Made by a program: the position numbers and the translations under genes. From contig JAEUBA010000092.1 of the NCBI GenBank assembly GCA_018257865.1, forward strand, positions 1 to 64,000: 64,000 nt of DNA. Reading direction: 5' to 3'. The notes beneath the pieces are model-generated. The model saw only the letters and a program-made list of their open reading frames with translations. It searched no databases and was not told the DNA's origin. Position 1 is the first letter of the stretch, and each line of letters begins with the position of its first letter. The DNA is from Stereocaulon alpinum (Eukaryota; Ascomycota; Lecanoromycetes; Lecanorales; Stereocaulaceae). Shown in pieces: positions 1 through 12,708 of this stretch.

Positions 1-121
1 GCAACCACGCGACGTCTCAACATCGTTCAACCTGCAATGCATTAGGGGAGACATCTCGGCTCTGAATAGGTATTCAGGTTCGTAGCCAGCACCGCGTACA
101 GGTGTGTCTCCATCGCTGGCC
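1..121. repeat. LTR-like direct repeat, copy 1 (cut by window start)
   Basis: This 121-bp stretch recurs without gaps 4342 bp downstream, in the same orientation. The two copies differ at 13 positions. All 13 are transitions reading C-to-T (8) or G-to-A (5) from this copy to the other, and all 8 C-to-T changes sit in CpA. This is the less mutated copy. Direct orientation and spacing suit the inner ends of two LTRs of a retroelement of about 4.3 kb, but no primer-binding site or polyprotein could be recognised, so the LTR reading is an inference. The true left end lies outside the window. Confidence 0.75.
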
Positions 122-3100
122 AAGAGATATTAATAGTAGTAGCTAAAGGGCGAATATCCTATCTAGGCCTCTACCTTACCGTCGCTACTATAAACCTCTT
201 ATAGGCGCTCTTCGGTTACGCTAAGGAAGAGTCTTAGAGGGCGGCGGAACGTCCTTCTTTATAGTAATCTTTTTAGACGCTATAGGGGCCTTTATTAAAT
301 AGATTTACTTACGCCTATAAGGTTCTATATCCTAGTATTATATATATTATTAGTAGAAGTAGTTAAGACGTTAATAAAGAATTATTCTTTACCTACTTAT
401 CCTTATCTCTACTTATATTACTATCGCTACTATCTAATCTCTCTAGGTCCGGCTTAATATTATTATCTTCTTATTCTTCTTTAAAGACCTCTTCCTTAAC
501 TTATAAAGTCTACTTAAAAGGCTTCTTTTACTCCTTCGCCTTTTACTTACTAGTCTTAGTAGTCTTCTTTTTAGCAGTCTTCTTATTAGTAGCCTTCTTT
601 ACTAACTCCTACTAAAGAGATTCTATCTCCTCTTCTTCCTAAATTTATCTCCTAATTTCTTCTATAGTAATATTATTAGGCTTTTCGTAAATAATTATTA
701 ATTTATACTTACTACTAACGCCGCCCTCCTACTCTAAAGTCTTTAAGAAGTTGCTAATAAATTCAGCTCTATATATACTATTAGGGAGTCGACGTAGTTA
801 TATATCTACCTTCTTTAACTTAAGCTCAGAGTATACCTACTAGTTAGTAACCTTTAGATAATTAATAATCTTCTCCTACTAGTTACCCTTAGGGATAATA
901 ATATCTATAACCTATTATTTAATATTTCTATTAATTCTGCTATCCTATAGAGATAATCCTATAGAACCTACCGTAATATTAGCGTTTAATCTCTAACTTA
1001 CTATTATACTTACTATATATATACCCTTAAAGAAAAGTTTTAAGAGGCTGGTCTAGTATCTCTAGATTATAGAAGACGTTATAAATAGAAACGACTATTC
1101 TAACTATCTCCGTAGTAACGCTAGAGGCGTTCTTTTTAACACTAGGTATAAAGGTAACCCCCTTATATATCGACTTACTACTAGTTCCTATATATAGACG
1201 ATTACTTTTATTAATTAAGTCCTTTATAACACTACTAGTATATCTAATAGTAGCAGGGGTAATATCTTTTCTAAGGAGCCTCTTATCCTTAAGTTCCTAT
1301 ATAGGGATTTTATTAGGGGAGTCTAGGATCTTAATATTAATAGGATAATTCTTTACCTCCTTACGCTTAGTAGCCTTCTCTTCTTTATTACTTTTATTAG
1401 TTATTATTAGCGTAAAGTATAGGCAGAGTCTACTATATCCTTAACTAGCTGGGATAGTTATATAGTTAGTACCTCTATTAACTCCGTAGTATAGGGGTAT
1501 TATAGGGACGTATAGATAACGGTAGGTACCTAGAAAAAATTTAGGAGGTAGATCTAATAGGGATCTAACTAAGGGAGAAGATTTAGGTCTTTTTAATAGT
1601 AGTATATCTTATTAATTATTTATAAGTCTTATTATTATACTCGCTTAAAGTATTCGCCTAGCGGATAGCGATAGTAATATTAATTCTTAATAGATCTTTT
1701 TTAAATTTAAGGCCCTTACTAGGTTTATAGTAGTCTAGATTATCCTAAAATTATATTAGTAAGAAGCTACTAGGAATAGTATTAATTATAGTATAGAATT
1801 AACGTATCCTCTCTACGGAGCGCCTAATATAACTCTAGTAAGTAGAAAAGTTTAGGAGTCAAAAACTTAATAAATTCCTAAGTAATTTCTGAGATTTTTC
1901 AGCCTAAATAGTAATATTAATAACGCTCTTCGATAATTTAGCACTTATATATAAATTAGTTTAGTAGTTATTAACCTATTATATTATAAATATATTACTA
2001 TTACTTATAGGATTATTAACCGAAAGGTGCCCTATAGCGGCCGCTAAAATTATTAAGGAAAGGGTCTAAAACTTATAACCCCTATAACTTTTACAATACC
2101 TAATCAAATTTATTAAAAAAACTAGCGGTAAGTAGCTTAGATCTAGCTCTTTCTAAGTCTCTAAGTAAGATTAAGATATAATATATTACTAGACTTCTAT
2201 ATTACTAGAAGTAAGTTACTAACCGCCGGTACGGGTAGGGCTGAGCGGTAGTAGGTATATATAAAGTTAATAGAGCTAGTAGTTAGGTTACTTATAGAGG
2301 TCTTAGCAAGCTTCCGCCTACTAAGCTAAGAAAGTAAGAAATAGTACCTTATTAATAGCGAGGTCTAGAGATAGTAATATAATACCTTAGTATATAAAAA
2401 TTATACGGAAACCTTAATAAGAGTCTAGGTAAGGAAGGCTGAAGAGGATTTAAATAGATCTACTAAGATAACTTAATATAAATAGTTATTAGTTAATAGC
2501 TTATTCTATAGTTACTTAATATTATTATATATAACTACTCGAAGAAATTGCTTATAGAAATTTGCTAATAAATTGATTATAATACTTCTTAACTTTAATA
2601 TATACTCTAAAAGAGGCTTAGCGTTAAAGCTCTACCTCTATAATATTACTAACGTCTGTTTCCTCGCCCGCTAAGATATATACCTTATTATTAGACTCCG
2701 CAATAACTTTATTTATCTAATTAGTAAAGTCCTAGGGTTCTTTATTCCTTCGGGCGTTCTAAAAAGCTTAGATAGCAAGTAAAGAAAGCTTCTAGGTATA
2801 CGCCCTATATAGGACTTCGGTCTCTATTAGTATAGGCAGCTCGTTAAGAGATATATATAGGCGCACTTAATAGCGTAGCTTTATATATACCTAATTATAA
2901 TCTTTTACCCTAGTACCGCTAGTACTCTTATCTATCTATATTATAGTTTTAGGGTTAAAGCCTTACTTATATATCTTCTAATAATACTAAGTAAGTATTA
3001 CCGGTAGGAGATATTTATTTAGATTATAGTCTTTTAGATCTTTAGCGAGCTTATCTATAAGATCTATACTAAGAATACTTCCGTACTATACTATAGGAGC

Positions 3101-4342
3101 TTTAGGATATTCGTATAAAGCTTAGGGCTTACTAAAGGTAGTATACGGGCGGTTACTTTATATATAGATATAGTAAGTATTCTAATTTTCTATAAACTTA
3201 TAGTAATCCCGCCTAACTAATAGTATATAGATAGTAAGAAAGGTAATTCGGTTAGAGATCTTATTCTTTTTATAGTTAATTGATTGGTTTATACGCCTAT
3301 TCTAGTATCTATATATACTAATAAGGGTGTTCTATTACATTATTTATGAAACCAGTAGATAGTACACGTAGTATACCTTTCCTAGCCGTAAGAGAAACTA
3401 TAGTATAGTGCCTAGATAAAAACTCCCGCTTATCCTTAACGATATAATTACTTTTGGTCTAGGGATTATACCCTAGGCCTCCTTAACACCAGTAACTCTT
3501 AACTGTATTCTTTAATATTATACTGAGCGCTCTATAATATTATTTCTAATACTAACTGTAATACACGCCCTTCGCACTATACTCAGCTCTTAAGGACCCT
3601 GCTGTATTCTTCTATATCCTTTAACTTTATTATAGTGCTGAGCGCCCTATAACTTTCTTTAACCTTTACTATATTAATATAGGGGGGGGGGAGGAGGGGG
3701 TATATAGCCGTCCCGTAAGGGTTCGAGTTATTAGCGCTAATTAGTAGTATTTATTAGTGTCTGTAGTAGTACCGGATTTAGCTGTTCGGTGGTTTACTGG
3801 TTAAGGATGCGAGAAAGGGGGGAAGCTATATATACCGCCTAGGAGGCCTATACTCGTATAAAGAATCGGATAGTATAATATCCCGCCGGTCGTATTAGAT
3901 AGTACTTACTTCTATCCTTATATACTTTGCTTTAGGGGGGAGCTAACCCTTCAGCTTATAATTATAGTTATACGGCACCGCTTATACTAAAGGCTCGCCT
4001 AGCTACTTAGATAAGGGCCGTCCTTTTCTAAAATACGCCTTCTAATTTATAACCTAGTATATCCTTCTCTTAGTCCTATATACCTACAACCCCAGCCTTC
4101 CCCTAAGATAGACTGCGCGTTAGTCTTAACCGGTAGATACGTATTAAGCGCACGTAGATATTAGATTTTTTGAATTAACGGCTAGGCAGGTATTACCTAT
4201 ACTCTTCACTTATTAGGCTGAGATACTATACCTAATACCAATTCTTGCTATCTAGTCTCGATCGTAGGGGAGGTATAATAGTCGTAGTAGAGTTAGGGTA
4301 GGTGTTATCGCGTTGCCCGAAAAACTCTGTATAGAGTTCTTA
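122..4342. mobile_element. RIP-saturated remains of a transposable element
   Basis: The DNA is AT-rich and dominated by TA steps, and CpA and TpG are almost missing while CpG is kept. This is the footprint expected from exhaustive CpA-to-TpA mutation on both strands (RIP). As a result ATG and TGA hardly occur and no open reading frame survives. I scanned parts of both strands by eye and recognised no domain; reverse transcriptase, RNase H and integrase cannot be claimed here. About 3330-3690 is visibly less mutated and ends in a poly-G run. Flanking direct repeats suggest an LTR element, which remains unproven. Confidence 0.8.
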
Positions 4343-4463
4343 GTAACTACGCAACGTCTTAATATCATTCAACCTGTAATGTATTAGGGGAGATATCTCA
4401 GCTCTGAATAGGTATTCAGGTTCGTAGCCAGTACCGCGTACAGGTGTGTCTCCATCACTAGCC
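4343..4463. repeat. LTR-like direct repeat, copy 2 (more mutated)
   Basis: This is the second copy of the 121-bp repeat at the window start and aligns without gaps. Relative to copy 1 it carries eight CpA-to-TpA changes and five G-to-A changes; four of the latter are at CpG and one at TpG. Beyond this point the two flanks are unrelated, which fixes the right boundary of the repeat. Confidence 0.75.
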
Positions 4464-5757
4464 CTTTTTATAGTATCCCTCCTCTTTTAAAGTATTAAAG
4501 AAGATTAACTAACGGTTTAATTATAAGGTCTATAGCTATATCTACTAAGCCTTAATTCGCTAATTAGCGGTACTCTTACTAAAGATCTAGTAGTAGTTAA
4601 ATTCCTTATCTTCTTTAGATTAATTATCCTAATCTATATAAAGTTAATATTACGCGTTAGCTATAAGTAATATCTTAAGGCCTTAGTCTAATCTAATCTT
4701 ATAAGGTATAATCTTCTTATCTTATAGGTATATTAGAAATTATTTTATAATACTTATAGTAGTTTTAGATAAGACTCTAATATAAATCTATAGTAATTTA
4801 CGAGAGTATATATTAATTACTATATAGATTTAGATACCGTAGAACTCTAACTTATAATAAGTATTAATTAACTATATTATATTAGGTCCTACTACTAAAA
4901 ACTTCTTCTACTTTTAATTCTTCTTTACTAGTCTTATACTAACGCCTTTAGGATTAATCTTATATATAGTAAATATAATATTATACTACGAAATAGTAAT
5001 CCTACGGCGCTGAAAGTAGGTATAGAGGTAAGCCCGCCTATAGTCCTATATAGCCTCTTCTAGTACTAAGTATTCTTTTATAACTCTTATAATCTCTGCG
5101 TCTATATAGCTAGGGTCCTATAATTTACGCCTCCGCCTAATTCCTATATAAATACGTATACGACGTAATTATCGAATTATTATAGGTAGTCCTACGGTTT
5201 ATAATTACCTAATAATCTTAGGATCGGTTGCTAATTATTAGTAGAAATAGAAGATAATAAGCGCCTTATATAGTTCTAGATTAGCGTATATATAATAACG
5301 CGAGCTTTATAACCCCTATTCTTTTAGGCGCTATTCTAGAGTTAGTTTACTAACTATTATATAGTATTCTATTTTAAGATTATATAGTATTTAGTTAATA
5401 GAGACCTTATTATATATACTTTAGATAATCTTATTTTAGTAGGCGTCTACCGGATTCCTAGGGCGGGGTATTAATACTAAGTTTAGGGAATTAATAGAGT
5501 AGTATTAGATAAGGTATAATTTATAGTTTAAGGAGGTTTAGTTAGCGGTAGTTAAGGTAATAGTTAATCTTATTTAATTAAGAAATTTCGGTGCGGGGTT
5601 CGGTATACGTATTTCTATACTTTAGCGGCGGCGACGTTACAGTTAGCAGCGACGATCTAGGACGTTCTAAATAGATAGCAGTAGTAAGAACTATAACTAA
5701 CTAATTATTACGCTCGTAGGAAAGGTGTACTAGGCCCTATAGGTAGTATAGCTGAAC
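4464..5757 (-). pseudogene. RIP-destroyed integrase-core (DDE) transposon gene
   Basis: The minus strand of this AT-rich block, clearest at about 4700-5150, can be read in one frame through several stops. It resembles the integrase-core proteins that are common in fungal genomes. Near 4800-4895 the frame reads GPNIV*LINTYYKLEFYGI, followed by a Y-S-R motif. This fits the known pattern of a Gly-Pro-Asn segment, an Asp-containing first catalytic strand, then 'Y-K-L...G-I.I-Y..I-D-.-Y-S-R'. The differences (D to N, A to I, codon to TAA) are those expected from C-to-T and G-to-A mutation. Upstream in the frame (near 4930-4960) comes N-P-K-G-V-S. The gene is dead. Family assignment is from memory of the motif order, so moderate confidence. 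Composition turns normal within a few tens of bases around 5757. Confidence 0.55.
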
Positions 5758-8700
5758 TTTTAAAAATTTGAAAAAGTTGGTGGGGGTGTCAGTTGGAGAT
5801 GGTCGGGGTTTTGATGGAATGGTTAACATGCGCCGCCGTACCCCTGAAACTCAATATCTAGCCCCTAAGGTTCCTTATACATCAGAGAAGGACCCGCAGC
5901 TTTACTGGGGCGTAATTTTGTCGCCTCGATATCTAGTTCACAATGCTCTACTTACGAGACTGACATTCAAGGAGGTGATTTGCAGAATATTGCAAACATC
6001 GATATTTACTACTTTGCAAAGCCAAGGGCCACTATATTGAGCAGAAAGGAAAGCGCAAATTTGGTTTCATTGCCAGCTGCATTATTGATTGGGAAGGTTT
6101 CTCTCATAGCCTCTAGGTAGGCAACATGGTAATTTGGCTGCTTTGGCGGTCACAAGCTCCTGTTATGCGCTGCCTCTTTAGGCTTATTACATTTGTTCTC
6201 CAATCATAAACCCGAAACTTCTGGCGATGTAAACCCGTTATCGTAGCAAAGAGAAATGACACCATCCTCCCGAACCTCTCCCAGGAGACCTACGTCTGTC
6301 AGTCGAGAGTTTGACCCTAGTCACCAACCGAGGAGTCTTCGAGTATTCTCCTTTTCGCTCCAGCACACGACAACAACCACAAACAGCCGCTCGCACTCTC
6401 TTGAGCCTCTCGGAATACTCTTTGAGGTCTGTTCATCTTTGTTGAACGTCTGTTTGGTCGTTTGTGAAGCCGATGGTAAGATGTCACGGAGCTGAATTAT
6501 TGGCATGTTCTCCAGTTCGATCAGATTCTGCTGTGAGGAGTATTCTAAGATTTACTGAAGGACTGAAAGTTTCCGTATCGTTTCCCCAGATCGTAGAATC
6601 GCGCTATAGCGTGTAGAGATTCACCTACATACTTCAACCTTTCGGTACGAACAGCGGCGACCGCCCATCAGCAATGTTGTATTCTTCAGTGCAACACGTG
6701 TGATCCGTAATGCAGGTAGATGCAGTCGTCAGATTTCGTTGATGATGGCCGTAGTAGTTCTGAAGATTCTCAGGAGCTCGAAGGCAAGTTGTTGAGACCC
6801 GGGTTTAACTACTTCCTTGCGAACCTTTTACCAGACCTGCGAATTTCTCGCTAGCTCGAACGGAACATACCAACAGCAAATCCCGGTAGTAACCTGGGAA
6901 GAAGGGAGACTCTAAAGATCGGTGCTTGTGACTCGTAGGAACCCTGGGTCTCCACTGCCGTTGTGTATGAAAGAATGGATTCCCCCGTTATCCAGTCTTC
7001 GTGGATAAGGGTTGTCGGTCATGAGCAATTGCTGCTTGCTTGTTTCCAAAGCGGGCATGTCCTATGGACACTCTTAGATATGGAATTAAACGCAACAACA
7101 GGCTCGAGTAGTCTCCCAATAAGTCGTGATATTAAGACACGAAAGGAGCGAACGAATGCTTTCAGAGATTCGGCAGTATCGAAAGACGTGTGCATCAGTA
7201 GCGACTCGACAGATTGGCTACAATGGCATCCGGTGGAGACAACAAGAGATTGGATGAGATATCCGCTAAAGTTGCAATTGCAATGGTATGAGTTCCTGTC
7301 TTTACCAGGCACTTAGTAAGGGCTACATATCAAGCGAACACCGATCTTGCTGTATAAGGGCCCAGAAGCGGCTGGCGTGTGTCTCAAATTTGCTCGATGT
7401 CTGCTATTCCTGAGCTGTTGAAGACTGCCCTTATAAGCATTCTCGAGTGATTCTTGAGTCCCCATCATTGATAGAGACACACTGATTCAGCAACGACATA
7501 CCGCTACTGCACCTTATTAGCCCTTACGCCAAAGTCATCTATATTTGGTGGCTGACGTAGCACGGGTACTCTCTGATTGCCCTGTTTGTATTTGACTAGG
7601 ATCTAGAGCCTTCATTGTAGAGATATCCGCATGCTTTTCTCGGGTTTGAGCGTGCGCTTTCGGATGCTGGCCCAGGGCGTCTGGATTGCCGATAGATAGG
7701 AAAGGTTCAAACGAAGAAAAGAACCTCAATGAGAATAACACCGTGGTGGCTTGTATCTATGATGGTGAGCAGCTTCATGGAAGCGTGACTATCCGAACGA
7801 TTTCCATGTAGCCGGGTAGGAAAGTTGTGCAGCATCAATGGTGCCGGCGCGTGGTCCACAAGAGAATCATGTAGATGACGATGAGGCCGGATTAATATTT
7901 TGATAGACTTCGTCGCATTCATTCATCAAGCCAGAATCGAAGATGGAGTCTATGATGTGACGTCGTCCGTAAAAGCCTAGTGGTCTGATGCATTAGTCGT
8001 TATGTCTGCGTAGAAAGATGGTCAGGATCATTATTTTACGGCAGCTTCGTGGTGTCATACGTTCGAGACATAGCTGCAATGGATCTTGCGCACTTGCTAA
8101 GTGTAAGCAGTACCATGTTTACAGGACAGTGTCATATTGACGCAGTTTGCTCGCACCTAGAATTTCCACTGATTTGATGTCTCGAAACATGATTGACAGG
8201 CTACTTTGGTCAATTCAGCTTGACAGCTGAGGTATCAGCACAGCTTCGTCTATGAGGGCTGCTAGACTCATGTCAACTTAACGATTGTTGAAAACCCAGT
8301 AAGTGAACTGAACAAGGCAAGCATCTGGAAATATTGAAAGCGTTGCTACCGGGCCCTTACGTGATTGCCCCTAGCAGTCAGAGACCAATTCGGTGAATTG
8401 GCGATGGGCTGATGTTGACATTACCCACTTCGGAAGAGCAACTGAATGGGGGTTCAATCAAGCTGGAGGAAGATAGCGTAAACTGCCCACTTTGGAAGAT
8501 TTTCAGAGCGAATTGCAGACGAGGTTTGCGAAGCTAGCGTAGGTTTTACGCGCTTCATGAGGGCAACAGATCATCATAGGTATCTTAGCCCTGTACCTAT
8601 CAAGTGTCGACGTTTTGTCTGCAATCCAGGGCAACTCGGCAACACACTAGAACTAGGGCTTTGCCCTAAGGATGCCGGTTTACCGAATTTGCAGAAGCAT

Positions 8701-9333
8701 TGGAGGCATTTAAGAGGGAGCGTACCGCCTCCTCATGATTCTTTAGCAGCACTGTAACAATGTCAACACATCGGGAACGCGTGCAAGTCCTCAATATCAT
8801 CTTTTCTCGGATGACGTACTTGAAACACCCCCCAGTCTAGGTTTGGTCTTGGCAGGACAGCAATTAGGAACTCTTTCCATCTAGGGCTGCATCTGTGAGC
8901 GAGTGAGGCAAAGGATGCATTTATCATCATTCACGCGACTTACTGTGCCTCGAGATTCGCGCTCTCATATCATAGGGTGGCTCCGATTTCCGGCGAAGGA
9001 TCTCAGCTGAAGAAACGTGCATATCCCGCCGATCTCTCTTCACGGTATGAGCTCATGCTTCCCAGATGTGACGTTGGCGGGGGGGCTTATGTGTAATACG
9101 AATGATCGGGACTATATGCACATCTCTGTTTCTCATGTTCTGCGTCATTGTGCATTCAAGATGCTACCGCTGCTTCTGTCGCGATAGTTTTCTATTTGAC
9201 TCCTACATTTGCTATAAAGAATAAACAAACTGTCAATATCTTGATCAATTGCGCAAGGCTCTTTGACTTCTCGGAGTGATCCTTTCAGCTCGTATCGATC
9301 ATATCACGCGTGCTTTTCTCCTTTTCCCCCACC
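5758..9333. other. gene-poor stretch of normal composition
   Basis: GC and dinucleotide use return to normal right after the mutated block. The longest frames here are 60-127 codons, overlap on both strands, lack recognisable motifs and mostly lack a good ATG context. I see no RNA gene and no repeat longer than a few bases. The last 200 bp serve as the upstream region of the dehydrogenase gene, with a TATAAA at 9213. Confidence 0.6.
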
Positions 9334-10435
9334 ATGACCACGCCCCTCCTCTCCACCCGCCTCGCCTCGCGCGTGACCATAATAACCGGCTCCTCCTCCG
9401 GCCTCGGCCGCGCCATCGCCCTCGCCTTCGCCGCCAACGGCGCCTCCCCTATCATATGCTCCGACATACGCCCTGACCCGCGCGGGACATGGGGTGTTGC
9501 TGAAGCTGACGTCCCTACCCACGAGCTGATATGTCAACGCTACGGGGAAGGGAAAGCGGTATACGTAAAGGCCGATGTTACGGTGGCGCAGGATATGGAA
9601 ATGTTGGTTCATAGAGCGGTTGAGGTGGGTGGGCGGTTGGATGTGTGAGTCTTTCGGGTGCAGTGGCACAATTCCCCGCCTATGCATTGGGGAAGGGCCC
9701 TCAAGACTGAACGAGCATGTTTGATAGCATGATCAACAACGCTGGCACGGGTGGCACCGAGTCTGCGGGTAAGATCCACGAGATGGCGGAAGAGACCTGG
9801 GATTTCGTCATGTGGGTATTGCCTACCTAGGTTGCCCACTTCACTCATCATCCCTACTCATTCCTCTCTAGGAAGATCAATGCCCGCTCAGTATTCCTCG
9901 GCTGCAAATACGCCATCGCGCAATTTCTGTCTCAAGATGTCCACCCTTCGGGCCACAGAGGTTGGATCATCAACACGGCCTCGATGCTTGGTCTAGTCGG
10001 CTTGAAGCCTAGCGCGGGTGCCTACTGTGCGTCTAAAGGGGCAGTAGTCCTGCTCACGAAGCAGATCGCTGTTGAGTATGGGATAGATAAGATTCATTGC
10101 AATGCACTTTGCCCTGGATGTAAGCGTTTCGATGTTTTCCGTCTTCTTTAGACTACGTTGGTGACGTGGTATTGGTGACTTTCTGAAGCGGGCGTTGCTT
10201 GATAATTAGATGAAGTGATTACAGCTGACGGGGATATCCAGATCTCAAGACGCCTATGACGGCTCCTATATACGAAGATAAAGAGGTAAGGGATTCTATT
10301 AATGCTCTGACTCCGTGGGGTGAATGGGGACTAGCGGAGGATGTGGCCAAGTGTGCAGTGTTCTTGGCAAGTGACGATGCTGCTTATGTGACAGGGTTGC
10401 CTATGACTATTGATGGCGGTTACACGGCTCAATAG
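9334..10435 (+). CDS. short-chain dehydrogenase/reductase (SDR), classical type
   Basis: An NAD(P)-dependent oxidoreductase; the substrate is unknown. Exons 9334-9644, 9728-9811, 9872-10119 and 10242-10435 give 278 residues, the usual length for classical SDRs. Visible motifs are the cofactor loop TGSSSGLG near residue 20, the structural NNAG at the start of exon 2, catalytic Ser in NTAS, and Tyr-Lys in YCASK, followed by the P-G turn and C-terminal 'D-G-G-Y' typical of the glucose/arabinitol/sorbitol dehydrogenase-like branch. The ATG at 9334 sits in a strong CCACCATGA context; the upstream GTG in the same frame is not used. All introns are GT-AG and junction phases match. A TATAAA lies about 120 bp upstream. 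It converges on the rhodopsin-domain gene, with stops 141 bp apart. Family certain, substrate not. Confidence 0.92.
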
Positions 10436-10576
10436 TATGTATATCGGGCCGGAGAGATCAAAGTGAGGACATGTGAGGTGTCTTCGTGGGTGGAGTCAAA
10501 CTCCCAATAATGAACAATGCAATAGATCCAGCCCAACCTATTCGAATTCGAAAGCAATTTGTGTGCTGTCTTATAC

Positions 10577-11792
10577 CTAGACAAAGTCTCGGTTCCTAAG
10601 CGCTCCACCAATCTTTCCCAGTTCCAAACTTCTCTCACTCCCACCTGCAGCTGTTCCAGCAACATCAATAGTTGTAGTCTTCTTGATTCCCTGGTTCATA
10701 GTCTTCTTGTCCCCCGGCAGGTAACTCATCGCAAATCCGTCCTCGCCAGCTCCATACGCCTTAGCACGATCTGCTTCAGTGGACGCTGCTTGCGCCGCGG
10801 CCTGGAATTGGTGGTCTTTGCTGGGACTGACCAAGGCACCATCACTGGCCTTTCGTGAGGTGCGACGGGAGCGATAAGAGGAGATGCTGGCGGAGACAGT
10901 TTTGTAACCGGGACGGAGGGCGGGGATGCAAGCAGCGATAATGCCGATACAGACTTCCCAGGAGCGCCAATACCAGTTGTCGATGCTCTCCCAGGTCGGA
11001 TCTGAATTGACATTCTGCCAATTCAGGACCGTTCGGACTATACAGCATGCTGCGGTACTATTCAGAGGTGAGCGAGGTCAGCAGCGAACTTCGAGATGCC
11101 ACAGCGCAGACGACGTTTGGAGCGTACATGAGACCAAGACCCATCAATATACATAAGCCAGCTTTAGTGCGCAGTGCTATCTGCACGTTCCACAATAAGA
11201 CAATGGGGAAGAGGGCAAGCATGAAATCCGAGATAATGGAGATGATTGCCTGGGATATGATTATTCTCTGCAGCTGTGCGTCGGTAAAACATGTCCCTGG
11301 GGTCTGCTTATTCCATGCTCGGGCAATCGGGTTACATTGGAAGATCCAGACCAAGGTGAGGACGATGTTGCTGACGATAAGAGCGATGATGGTGCCTTGG
11401 ATGGGCCGTATGAACCGCTTTTCCACCGGGATTCGTAGGAGGAAAAAGCAGATGGACAGTTTGTTGAACATCAAAGTCTGGAACGTTTGGATCCATTCTC
11501 CGTATGAGTATTTCTCGAACTCGATGTATTGCCATTTTGTGAGGTAGAATTTGTGTCTTCCAAGACCGTAGTGGACCTGTACGACGACGAGACCGCAACC
11601 AATTATTATACCTAGTGTTGTGAACAGGATGGTATAGTCGTCCCAGCCAACGCTGCGGACGATCCATATTCGAGTTGCCATTCGTAGGGCTACAGTCACA
11701 GACGCTAGAATTGTGACTATAAACGTGGTTGCGAGTATTCCTCCCTGTCGGTTTTCATCTCCATTGAGAGGCTGTGGTCCTGAATCACTCAT
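10577..11792 (-). CDS. fungal rhodopsin-domain integral membrane protein (PF20684-like)
   Basis: Exons 11128-11792 and 10577-11057 encode 381 residues; the 70-bp intron is GT-AG. The protein is polytopic. Hydrophobic segments are spaced as in the seven-helix 'fungal rhodopsin domain' family, starting near residue 20, and the family signature G-W-D-D-Y-T after the first helix is present, as is the late N-W-Y-W-R-S-W-E-V segment before the last helix. Despite the name, the family is not known to bind retinal; members related to PTH11 receptors are proposed sensors at the cell surface. The tail of about 100 residues is hydrophilic and probably cytoplasmic. The start is the ATG at 11792; a GTG 24 bp upstream is rejected. 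It shares a 916-bp upstream region with the divergent monooxygenase gene, so co-regulation is possible. Confidence 0.88.
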
Positions 11793-12708
11793 TTTGCGAC
11801 GATCTGTTTTACACACTACGCAGAAAGAATAAAATGACTGTAACAGGAGTCAGAATCTTCGGTACGGCAAGCGTTGCATCGTGAAAGATAGCGCTGGTCA
11901 GGGCGAAGCTCGATTCATATATCGACCAGCCCTGACAAGCACGGCAAGGCGTCCAGCCCTCGTCGGGCGACTGACTCTCGTCAAAGTCAGCCTGTCTCAG
12001 GCTTTCCCGTCTCGCCTGCTGCCCCCATGTAAGTGGTATGAAAAAGCTAAGCTGCATTTGCCCACGCGCATGGCACCTGAGCACAACAGGTAGATCCGCG
12101 GAATAAATGCCATTGGATACCATGACTGTGATTGCAACCCCCAATGACACCAGTGGATTACTATTCCAATAATCATGGCGTCAGCTTACGTTCAGCTGAA
12201 GAGACTTTGGGGCACAGCTTGTAGCGAGCTGAAGAAAAAGCTGTAGAAGATGCAGCGATGACGTGACACATGGATATCGGCAGTGACCGCAATCCTAGGA
12301 TCGACCATAAGATTACCATTCGTTGTTAGCGTACTGTGAATATCACTACTGAATTAATGTACTAGAGCTGTTCGATAATCGAAGCCTGCGTACAGTTGAT
12401 CATATCTTCTAAGAGCCCAGAAGAGATTTGGTGCCGCAGTACACCCTTGCTGATGGGTGGGGGACTTTGAATCGTTATCATCGAAGTCTTTCGGCCCCAC
12501 TTAACGACATGTGAAATGCGATCATGTTTGCCTTTCCATCTTTGGTATTGATCGGCAGGCCAGACAGTAGGATCTCAGCTACGGTATGACGTCTTCAGAT
12601 TGAACTGTAATTCTGCGCCAATACACGAATACAATTAGCATATCACAGTTGGATCAAGAGCGTACCAAATTTGTATCCGCTATTTGAACTCATGTCCAGT
12701 TCATAGAG
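11793..12708. promoter_or_regulatory. divergent intergenic region, rhodopsin gene / monooxygenase gene
   Basis: This 916-bp non-coding stretch separates two start codons pointing away from each other, so it must hold both promoters. I could not identify a specific operator. A 113-codon minus-strand frame within it has no recognisable domain and is treated as chance. Confidence 0.5.

Noticed and set aside
1..4463. Terminal inverted repeats of a DNA transposon
   Set aside because: The two 121-bp copies are in direct, not inverted, orientation.
5768..6040. 90-codon plus-strand frame right after the RIP block
   Set aside because: No recognisable domain and a non-ATG start; it begins at the composition boundary and is likely chance.
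11809..12150. 113-codon minus-strand frame upstream of the rhodopsin-domain gene
   Set aside because: Non-conserved-looking, no domain, lies in the divergent promoter; cannot be joined to the rhodopsin gene without losing its good ATG.
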